A program made the position numbers and the translations under genes. From Ampullaceana balthica (taxonomy: Eukaryota > Mollusca > Gastropoda > Lymnaeidae), in NCBI GenBank assembly GCA_944989445.1, contig CALYLW010000746.1:134813-198812 (forward strand): a stretch of 64,000 bases of DNA. Reading direction: 5' to 3'. A model generated the notes under the pieces. The model had not been told where the DNA came from. It searched no databases and saw nothing but the letters and a program-made list of their open reading frames with translations. Below are positions 47,800 to 57,900 of this stretch, piece by piece. Each line of letters starts with the position of its first letter. The stretch's first letter is position 1.

Positions 47800-50700
47800 A
47801 AAGGAGCTGTACTTGAAAAAAAGGAAATTTGACAAGGAGACAACAGCATGACACAAATCTTGGAGTTGGAGGAAAAACTGTTGAGAACTTTTTAAGCTAT
47901 TCAAGGGCTTAGGGGAAGATCACTCAAATCTTTTTCACAAACTCGGAGCTTGCTAACAATCTCTCAAAGCAGGATCTCACCATTTGAAAGTAAGAGACAA
48001 TAAACTATTCCTACTCCTACTCACTACATTTTCAGCAGCCCATATATAAATGGTGCATCATTCAGTTTCTAAATTTTCAAGAGGCCTCTTAACATATCTT
48101 ACCACAGTAACAAAATATAAATTTTAAAATGCTTCTCCATCATTTCCATCACTAATCATTAGCCATTATATAAAACCTACCTGTCAGAAATCTTATGAAC
48201 TTAATTGAACTACAGTTTTTTTTAAAAATTAACAAATCTGATCATTCATTGGGTATAGTGCTCATTTACTAATCTGAAGTGTCATATCCAACAAAATTGA
48301 TATTTTAAAAAAATTTGTTAGTGTTGTTTTTAATAAGTTACATAGGAATCATTTAGAAGTTAAATTTATTTAAATGGCTAACATTTTCAGTGTTTTCATT
48401 TCGATTCTTTGACGAAGATATCAAATCCTAAAATTTAAAAATAAATCTGCCATTTTTCTGATAGTTTTTCTTTGGTTTTGATCCAAATGGTCTGAGTCGA
48501 GTCGGCAGCATTAGCTTAACTATGAAGTTCAGTGAGTGAAGAGGAAAGGAATGGCTTTAAAAAAATATTTTTTGCTCTTAGGTTACTAAATTATGGAAGT
48601 GTGTTTTAAATTTATAGAGATTTAATGGATTTGTCTAAATTAATTTTTTTAGTATTGTACTCTACTTTTTTTGCTCATGAGGCCTGCAATCCTAAATAGT
48701 GTAGAAAAATGTAAAGGCATTTAATTTTTTTTTAATTTGAGGAAGAATTATTTTTTTTAAATTACAGAAAAAAGGGAGTGTATTTTGTGACCGTTGATAT
48801 CTTTTCCATTTTAAATTAAGTAATTAAGGTTAAAGTTTGTATAATTTATATAATGTAGTAAATTTTCAGAGTCACTTCATGAACAAAAATTGTTTAAAAA
48901 ACTTCTTCTGAAATTAAACAGTTGTCATTATGAGCTGTAATGTGGATCAATGTTGAAAATGGTAATTTTATTTGTAAGTTGTAAACTGTAAATTGTATTT
49001 TGTGAAATCTTTTCCAATATTTGTTACCTTTGAAGTTATCTTTTTAGTTGTTATGAAATGCATGTTGATTTATGAATTATAAGTAATGGTAATGAAATGT
49101 AAATGCATTTTTAAACTAAATTTATGGATTCATACTTTTTACTAAAATGGAAAGTTAAACATAGAATCTGCTGTTTAACATATACATTAAGATCCAATAA
49201 TTTACACAGTGATATTTTGCTATTTACTGATAGCTCAAATTTGTAACAGTTAAGTTCAAGTATTAAAAAAAATGTATATCCCGGTTGTGAAAAAAAAACA
49301 GAACAGGTAATTCTGTCTCTTAACTAACAGCTTCAACCCAAAACAGAATTTATAAAATAAAAACACTTCTAAACGACCTTATGATTCAGTAATATGAGGA
49401 GCATATTGACTATGTAACATGTATTTGTACTTTAAGCTGATAATTATATAAAGGTATTTTACAAAAAATTGTTTAAGGAGATGAGTGACAAGGAATTTCA
49501 AGATAACAATTTGAAAAATAAAAATCTTTGTCAAAAAGACTCTTTCAAGAACACACTTAAAATTATAAGAATATTTTCTCATTCTGTGCAGATAATATTA
49601 AAATATAAAAGCATTTAAATTTCATCTCCATTTAAAAAGTCAATTTCCATTTTTACTTTTAATATATACCTGACAGAAAGTCTATTCTTAAAAGGTTTTA
49701 AATATCTTTCATTTACTTCTGAAAACCTGACATCATCAAGCACTCAGATCAGTTTACTTTATCACATCAATTTTTAAATCCATAGACTAGAAGAAATATT
49801 TTAAAGATCCAAACTTTAACATCACTATGAGTCAATGTTTGTTTCAATATTGTTTATGTGAAAATGATACTATTTTTCATCTAGATAAAATAAGTTATCT
49901 TTTTGAATCCCAAAAAATCCATTAACATTTTTTATCAAAAGTATACTTTTTGTTGTTATTGAAGTATTACCCAAATGAGATAGTATTTTAATTTTAGACT
50001 ACAGAGAAAACTCCTGATAGTACATTATATTTCAGTGGCAAATTAAATTATGACTTTCCTCAAATGTATGGACAAATTTAATAATTGGCTGTTAAAATGT
50101 AACATTCATTTTCATGAATTACATCCTGATTATTTAATCTTACTGTTAGATATTTTCATAACAATCTTCTTATGTATTGATTATTACTATTTTGATTATT
50201 TATTTGGATACTGATTTATTAAAATTCATTTCTGTGAAATTAAATATGTTTCATTTTCAATAATTTACATTGAGTTTTTTTTTACTTAACAAGAACATGG
50301 TGTAGTGTTAGAATACTAGCCTTCTGAGGTAAATACCAAAGATTGTGAACCACAAATAAAAATTTTAATTTGTTATTTTCTTATAATTCTCTTTCAATAA
50401 AACTTAGTTATACCAGTAGTGAGATAAAAGTCTCATCCCAAAATTTATTTTGTTTTTATAAATTGGGGTTTTAACCTCAATATTGATTACAAGATTTTTC
50501 AAAGCCTAAAAAGAGTAAACTAAGAATTTATGCATGAGAACAAAAAAAAAGGAAGATTTTTGTTTCTGCTTCCAGAGAATACTAATTTTTTTTTAAAGAC
50601 TTAACCTTAAAACGAAAGTTCAAGATTTGTAATTGTATTCTTATCCCTCCATATTTATAATTTCTTAATCAAATTTTGCAACATACTAAAATTATTACTT

Positions 50701-50910
50701 GATGATCATGGTGATGTGGTCATAAGTGTCACACTGAAGAATAGACTGTCATGAAGGTTTTTTATCATATTTAAAATATATGAGTTCCCTACACTTTCAT
50801 TTTAAAATTTAAATTTTCTCAGGTACCTGACAATTAAATTTTTAAAAAGTTTTCTTTTTTCTTCAGTGAACAAAAAGCTTGTGCTTTATTAAGCATTAAA
50901 AAAAACACTA
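47800..50910. other. AT-rich intergenic stretch
   Basis: No exon or clear element. Isolated short frames have no domain pattern. Confidence 0.4.
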
Positions 50911-50918
50911 TCCCCCCT

Positions 50919-51077
50919 CAGAGGCGTCACAAGGGGGTGACACCAAAATGTCAAATTCTGTAAGTTCCTGTTATTTGGCATGGGCAGACTACTTTGGAGA
51001 AGGTTTATGGGTAAGTTGTGAAGGGGTGACACCATGAGTTACCACACGGGAGGACACCAACTCTGGTGACGCCTCTG
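50919..51077. mobile_element. hAT MITE (CAGAGGCGT ends), copy 2
   Basis: CAGAGGCGTCACAAGGGGGT and TGGTGACGCCTCTG are inverted. Flanks TCCCCCCT and TTTCCCCT match 6/8. It is the reverse-orientation relative of 29877-30072. Confidence 0.78.
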
Positions 51078-51473
51078 TTTCCCCTCTTTTTTTTAAAAGT
51101 AGAAATTATTCATTTATATAGCCACAATTTACTGACTGTTGCTGATTAGTTTCATTTAGGAATAAGTTTTAAAACTGTTAGTATATTAACAAAAGTTGTG
51201 CATTAGAACTCTGCTCAGTGTGCACATATGTGTCACTGAATTCACGACACTGATTCATCATACATCTCTTAGATTTGTGGCTGCAATGCCATGGTAACCT
51301 TAATGTTAAGATTTCTTTAGATCTACAACTATTGATATTTGTACAACACATTGACACATATATATAATTTTAAAAATTAAAATAATAATAATAATAACAT
51401 ACTTTTTAATAGCACAAAAGTCACAGATATATAAAATGAAGTAAGCAAACCCCATTTTTTGTAACAAGCTTTA

Positions 51474-51890
51474 TCAAAATAATCCAGGTTTTGGTAGTTT
51501 TCTCTTGGTTAGAGGGTGATCTGTATATCTGAAATGCTCTTTAGGTAAAATTTTACCATCCACAGTATTAGGCAGAATTCTTTCATAAATAGCCAGCTGA
51601 TGCCTCCCTTTCAAAACTTTTCTCCACAACATTTCTAATCCTCCAGGTGTTATAAGTCGCTTTTCTATATTATGCTTATTATATCTCTTCCATGCACTGC
51701 CTTTGTAATACACCCTGACACCAGTATTTTTTGATCTCACACTCTGATAGGTTACTGAAACAGGAGAAGATAACTTTTCTCCTAATGTTGGACATGTCCC
51801 AAGAGTTGGTGAGATGCTGTGCAGAGGAGTTTTTCTCACAGGATTAGGAAAGAGTGAATTCAATGATATAGAATGCTGTCTTTTAGCCAT
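51474..51890 (-). CDS. MRPL34: Mitochondrial large-subunit ribosomal protein bL34m, single exon
   Basis: Intact 138-aa reading frame. Its middle (about residues 62-100) matches the bL34 signature: WKRYNKH, then KRLITPGGLEML, then RKVLKGRHQL. This aligns with the human mitochondrial pattern IKRKNKHGW...RRLSTPAGVQVI..RMLKGRKSL. bL34 is a small, very basic protein that binds 23S/16S-type rRNA near the exit tunnel of the mitoribosome. The N-terminus (MAKRQHSISLNSL...) is basic and serine-rich, lacks acidic residues, and could be a mitochondrial presequence. About 38 residues follow the conserved core; bacterial and human L34 end just after it, so this C-terminal tail is unusual. The gene is intronless as read, although an upstream 5' UTR exon cannot be excluded. 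It lies head-to-head with PMF1, about 3 kb apart, with a pogo-like element between them. Confidence 0.8.
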   Translation of the reverse strand: MAKRQHSISLNSLFPNPVRKTPLHSISPTLGTCPTLGEKLSSPVSVTYQSVRSKNTGVRVYYKGSAWKRYNKHNIEKRLITPGGLEMLWRKVLKGRHQLAIYERILPNTVDGKILPKEHFRYTDHPLTKRKLPKPGLF

Positions 51891-52046
51891 AGAGTCTACT
51901 GCCCAATGATTTAGGCATTGTTGTTTACAGTAGGAGGACGTGGGAATGAAAAGTGTGCTCCAAAGTTTTCTGGTGATGAAATTTATTCAAAGATTAGATT
52001 TAGATGATGGAAATTGTAACTAACTTGAATTCTATTGTGAAATTTC

Positions 52047-52141
52047 TAGGGCTATACCAGATTCAAATTTTTTAAATCTGACCGGAGCCGGATTTGTACA
52101 AATGGTCAGATTTGCAGGAGCTGGAATCTGGTACACACCTA
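52047..52141. mobile_element. 95-bp hAT MITE with perfect 8-bp duplication
   Basis: TAGGGCTATACCAGATTC at the left and GAATCTGGTACACACCTA at the right are inverted. GAAATTTC flanks both sides exactly (52039-52046 and 52142-52149). Confidence 0.9.
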
Positions 52142-53594
52142 GAAATTTCATTTGTTAAGTATAATAATAATAATAGTAAAAAATTGTAATTTGAAAAAAC
52201 AGGATTCACTTGACATTCAGTTTCAGCATATAATTAAATTTGACAAGGGTACAACTCACAAGGCCCAAGGATCGGCTACTACTACTATTAGTACTACAGT
52301 CAAACCTCACATAACGAGCAAAATTTTTTTTTAAAAGTTGCTCCCTTAACGAGCGAAGATTCGCATAACGAGTGACGCAGAAAGGGAAAGTCCCTTTTTC
52401 CTGGAAATTCATTTGTGAGCCGGCACTTCCGCCCCGATGTATTATTCTGTGTTAAGCACTCGGTCTTTTAGCCTATTTTTTTCGTGTGTGATCAACCATT
52501 TTTACAAATTTTGTATTAAGACAGTATTCGTAATTTTTTCATGTGCCAAGTGTAATAACCTGTGCTAAAATGTCTTCGAAAAAAAGACAGCAGTAGAGTA
52601 GACACTTCGAAAAAACTAAGTTGCTATATACAATAATAACAAGCACATTCATTGTGGTTTATTTTTTAAAAAATATTAAAATTTGCCACCATCGGGGTTT
52701 GAACTGAAGTTGTTAAGTCCGCTCGTTTCTGAGAACCGTTTAACAGTTCAAAAGAAAAATACCGGTTAACCACCGGTCCGTATTTCCTTATATTTTGAGA
52801 ACCAGCGAGAGGGTGCATGAAGATTGAAGTTTTCACCTTGTGTCGTCTGATAATGACGTCAAAACCTGCTTCCCCTGCTTGCGTTCGCGACACCTTCAAC
52901 TTCAATTCAGAGAATTAAAAAAACCCAAAAATACTTCCAAACAATTAAGTAAACAGTGATGGTTTATTGTCAATTTTTATTATTTTATTTTCTTTGAGGA
53001 CTTGTGATTAACCGTTCTAAATAAGAGGACTGTTTAAACCGTTAGTAATAGGTAGCGAGGTATTTTTCCTTAGTTACGACTAGTCGTAACACTTGCTACC
53101 ACTAGTTTTAGTCACTTAGTAAGTACTCTTAGAATCTTAGAAATTAACATTTCGATTACTTCGAAAAAACTGAGTCGCTATAACTTCTATATTATTTTAA
53201 CTTTAACAAACTCTTCATAATATTTTATAATATTAATTCTAAAACCTAAATAGATTTAATCAACGGATTCAACGTATCCGCTTTTCAGAAAAAGTTGTTA
53301 TTAAATCAAAATTACCAGCACACTCATTGTGGTTTTAAAAAAAAACAACAACATATGCCGAGAGCGAGATTAGAACCCTAGTATCAGTTGTAACTGAAAA
53401 GTATTGTCTTTCACTATCACATCAGCTAGCGAAGCTCATGTCTGATGGCGATTTTTAAAAATAATAACTGTTTGTCATAAAATAACACCAATCAAGATAT
53501 TTTTAACCTTTAAATTTCATTAATCAGCTTACTTAGTTACTTAGTATTCATGAAATTTAATTATGAGAACTAATGTTTAGTATTAAAGTATTAG

Positions 53595-54312
53595 TATCTT
53601 ATCTTATCTGTTTACAGACGCTCCTTCTATACAGAAGATTATTGCGTCCTACGCTTATCTATGGTTTGTGTCTAGTCCTGCATTTTTATTAGAGATTTAA
53701 ACGTTGATAAAGTGTTGGTTTTCCTGGATTCTTCAGGCAACCCATTTCACGCCCGAATTCCGGACGGGAAGAATGAAAATTTGTATGTGTTTGTTCTTGC
53801 ATACGGAATAAGAAAGGTGTTTTTATCCTTATGTCTATCTGAGGGTTGTATTAAGTTATCTTTGTGTTGTATTTCTAAATTAGAATTAATTGCTTTATGT
53901 ATGATTACTACTTTGCTCTTGGTTCTTCTATCCTCTAGTGTTTCAAGGTTTAATGATTTAACTAATGGTGTTATTCTTGTCAGTTTCGAATATTCTCCAG
54001 TAATGAATCTGGCAGCTCTTTTTTGAATTTGTTCTAGTTTATCAATGTTTTCTTTGGTGGATAGGTTCCATACAGAAGATGCATATTCTAGTACAGGTCT
54101 CACCAAAGTGAGGTAGCATTTTAGTTTTATATCTCTATTACATTTGTTAAAGTTTCTTTTTATAAAGCCTAAGGTTTTGTTTGATTTTTTAATAACTTCA
54201 TTGACATGGGGATTCCATGATAGTTTCTCATTTATTAAGACTCCTAAGTATTTTGCATCTTTAGTTTGGGTCAGTTCTTTTCCATGAATGTAATATTTTG
54301 AATTTATTTGCA
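53595..54312 (-). mobile_element. LINE insertion with RT C-terminal frame
   Basis: On the - strand, 53747-54337 encodes DAKYLGVLINEKLSWNPHVN, KRNFNKCNRDIKLKCYLTLV and RRTKSKVVIIHKAINSNLEI. It is the same family as 24243-24925 and highly similar. It then continues to the tail GACGCAATAATCTTCTGTAT, AGAAGGAGCGTCTG and (GATAA)n. TATTAG flanks both sides (53589-53594 and 54313-54318). 5'-truncated. The first 8 codons of the frame lie in host sequence. Confidence 0.9.
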
Positions 54313-54349
54313 TATTAGCATATTTAAAATACAGCATATTTTTTACGAC

Positions 54350-54450
54350 TAATCGTAGCAGCAGACAACTCGACGGGATGTTGCTTGTGTTACGACATGT
54401 CGTAGCACTAGCAACAGCCCGTCTAGTTGTCTGCTGTTACTTTGTCGTAG
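54350..54450. repeat. TACGACATGTCGTA palindrome cluster 1
   Basis: Contains TACGACATGTCGTA (54391-54404) and repeated GTCGTAGCAGCAGAC motifs, at the right end of copy A. Confidence 0.8.
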
Positions 54451-54909
54451 CAGCAGACACTTCGCTGGAACAAACTAAACTCGTTATGAAAAGTTCCACC
54501 GTACTTAGAGACAAGACTACAATCTACATAGTCGATAGATAGTACATAGTAATAAGTCTTATTTAATAAGTAATAGTAGTATCATTGTCATACTACATTG
54601 ATAACAATAACTATTTATTGTCATTGTTTAGTCTACTTCTACTATTAATAATGACTGTGGCAATAGTAATGAATGTCAATGTATATGTTATCATTTGTTA
54701 AAACTATTAACTACCTGATTTGTGATAGTAATGCCATTTAATTGTTTTAGGCCAAGATGGGTTGAATTTTATTGGACTTGTTTTAAAGTTTTTACGCTCT
54801 TACGTCTTGCCCTTCTCCAGCAAGAAGATAATGAGTAATCGTTCCTGATATAACCTAAATGCTCTAATAAACAAAAGAGTTCCCAAATACTTAGCCGGGA
54901 AAGTTAAAA

Positions 54910-57900
54910 ATGGAGTCTAGTAACGAACAGCAACAAGAATATAATTCCAAAGAAGTAGAAAATGAAACGGCGTCTTGTAAACTTAAGCAAAACCATGCTG
55001 CTAGTGCATCTTATGAAAAGTTACGAAACGCTGTGGAAAAGTCTATCCAGAAAATAACGTCTGCTAGGTAGGCCAAAATAAACTACAGCCACACTAAAAA
55101 CACACTACCCTCCGCCTCCGGTAATCCTGCAACTGCAGTTTCATGTCACGTATATTATTTTCTCGTGAGAACTTACGTTTTTAATTTATTAAATGCATTA
55201 ATATATGTTATATTTTAGCTATTATAGCACTAATTTGTAAGTTTTATTAATTTCAAAGGCTTTTTTCAACCCTTAAAGCCTTAAACTTAAACTTTTTAAA
55301 CCTACAACTACAAACATAATTATCGGAGTGGGATACATCCATTTTATTTAGGCAAGCGTTATCTGCACGGTTTTGACCGTGCGAATGTCAAACATTATTT
55401 GCACAGTTTTGACTGTGAGAGTGATGCCGATTGATGTCTAAATTCTTATTACTGCTTATTATTTATGTTGCATTGCTTAATAATATTTTAGGATGTTGCT
55501 AGCGTTACGACATGTCGTAACGCTAGCCAGGAAACTAGTGCTACGACATGTCGTAGCAGCAGGCGATTCGGCGGGATGTTGATAGCGTTACGACATGTCA
55601 TAACACTAGCCAGGAAACTGCTGCTATGACATGTCGTAGCAGAAGTTTCCTGGCTAGTGCTACGACTAGTCTCAGCAGTAGAGTAGACACTTCGAAAAAA
55701 CTAAGTCGCTATATACAAAAATAACAAGCACATTCATTGTGGTTTATTTTTTTAAAATATTACAATTTGCCACCATCGGGGTTTGAATTAAAGTTTTTAA
55801 GTCCGCTCGTTTCTGAGAACTGTTTAACAGTTCAAAAGAAAAATACCGGTTAACCACCGGTCCGTATTTCCTTATATTTTGAGAACCAGTGAGAGGGTGC
55901 ATGAAGATTGAAGTTTTCGCCTCGCGTCGTCTGATAATGACATCAAAACATGCTTCCCCCGCTTGCGTTCGCGACACCTTCAACTTCAATTCAGAGAATT
56001 AAAAAAAAACAACTTCAAAACAATTAAGTAAACAGTGATGGTTTATTGTCAATTTTTATTTTTTATTATTTTTTTTTGAGGACTTGTGATTAACCGTTCT
56101 AAATAAGAGGACCGTTTAAACCGTTAGTAATAGCGAGGTATTTTTCCTTAGTTACGACTAGTCGTAACACTTGCTACCACTAGTCTTAGTCACTTAGTAT
56201 GTACTCTAATAATCCTAGAAATTAACACTTCGATTTCTATAATATTTTAACTTTAACAAACTCTTCATAATATTTTATAATATTAATTCTAAAACCTAAA
56301 AGGATTTAATCAACGGGTTCAACGTATCCGCTTTTCAGAATAAGTAGTTATTAAATCAAAATTACCAGCACAATCATTGTGGTTTATTTGCCGAGAGCTA
56401 GATTAGAACCCTCGTATCAGTTGTAACTGAAAAGTATTGTCATTCACTATCACATCAGCTAGCGAAGCTCATGACAGATGGCGATTTTTAAAAATAATAA
56501 CTGTTTGTCATAAAATAACACCAATCAAGTTTTTTTTAACCTTTAAATTTCATTAATCGGCTTACTTAGTATTCATGAAATTTAATTATGAGAACTAATG
56601 TTTAGTATTTGTATTAGCATAATTAAAATACAGCATATTTTTTACGACTAGTCGTAGCAGCAGACAACTCGGCGGGATGTTGCTTGTGTTACGACATGTC
56701 GTCATGTCGTAGCACTAGCAACAGCCCGTCTAGTTGTCTGCCGTTACTTTGTGGTAGCAGCAGACACTTCGAATATTTTATATATCTTTTGGTTTGGAGC
56801 GTACAAAAATAATTAAACTGTCATTTTCATTGTCTTTCGAGTGACTGGATTATTAAGTGTTCCAGTGCACTTAACTTTGTATAGTATATATAATATATAT
56901 TATGAAGTAACTTTATTAACTTTCATAGGTGATAGTTTCATTCTCATTCATAATTGGACGAAACTCTGTATTTAAAGAGGCTAATTATTATTATTCTGAC
57001 CATAACTAGCACTGTTGCACATCAAAAATCCATTATCATTAAGTTAATTTAATTTAAAGCATGCAAAAGTGAAAGACGATCAAATGGTATAGCATAAAAA
57101 TTTAGAAGTGAGAGTCTGTAACAGTGACTAACACTAACAGAATAATTGATAAAATAGGTATATAGGGTGGGGGAATAATAAAATCTTTCTTGAAATGAGC
57201 CTGCTTGAGTGATCGCAAGCATCCTCACTGTGGTTGTAAAACAAAACAAAATGAAAAAAAAATAAAAAATTAAGACCGTCCATGGATTCGAACCGCTAAC
57301 CATAAATGCACTCCGCTAAGATTTACCACTCGCCTGGAGAAGTTGATATGCGATGGCGACATTTAAAAATTATAATTAAATATCATAAATTGAACACCAA
57401 TACATTTTTATGGCAGTGCTACTGTAAAATTTCAGTAATCATGAAATTTTAATACGTATTAGCATATAAATTACACATTTAGCCTAAATCGAGTGATATC
57501 GGCTATTATTGTGGATATGCCGGGCGCGTTTTTTAAAACGACATCAGCTGGTAGAATACGCTTGCGCGACGACCCGTGCGGATAATACTCGACATTATTC
57601 GCACGGTTTTTACGTGCGAATAATCACTTCGTTTTGTTTATGTAGTACTCTACTTGCCGAGTTGTCACAGTGAGATGCCAAATGAAATTTTCTCACTTAA
57701 AAACAAACAAAATAAGAATCAAACATCTAGTAACAAAATATAAAATGAATTTGTCTTTAAAACTTTTCTTTATCTTCTAAGAACATTAAAATAGATAAAT
57801 AATACTTTTCAAAAAATATTTTCAGTCAGTAAATTTATTTTAGCATGAGTTGAGCCAGGTAAAAAGCATCTGGTAAGCGAAACAAAATGGACGTATCGTG

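Larger units (their letters stand above)
52590..54475. repeat. Duplicated repeat, copy A (LINE-interrupted)
   Basis: Starts CAGTAGAGTAGACACTTCGA and ends GTAGCAGCAGACACTTCG. It is near-identical over long stretches with copy B (55676-56772), sharing GCCACCATCGGGGTTTGAA, CCGGTTAACCACCGGTCCGT, GTTACGACTAGTCGTAAC and the CATCAGCTAGCGAAGCTCAT segment. It is longer than B only because of the LINE at 53595-54312. Confidence 0.9.
52297..54501. mobile_element. pogo/Tigger-like element between bL34m and PMF1
   Basis: The left end CAGTCAAACCTCACATAACG and, on the other strand, the right end CGGTGGAACTTTTCATAACG are similar, and TA lies at both borders (52295-52296 and 54502-54503). It contains repeat copy A (52590-54475) and, inside that, a LINE insertion. 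No transposase frame is visible. Confidence 0.7.

Noticed and set aside
50295..50360. tRNA-like GGTGTAGTGTTAGAATACTA segment
   Set aside because: Only loosely like an A box, with a poor B box (GATTGTGAACC) and no pairing arms.
52684..53440. Possible tRNA-type B boxes inside repeat copy A (and equivalents in B)
   Set aside because: Motifs such as GTTCAAACC and GGTTCTAATC are present but no convincing A box or arms; treated as part of the repeat.
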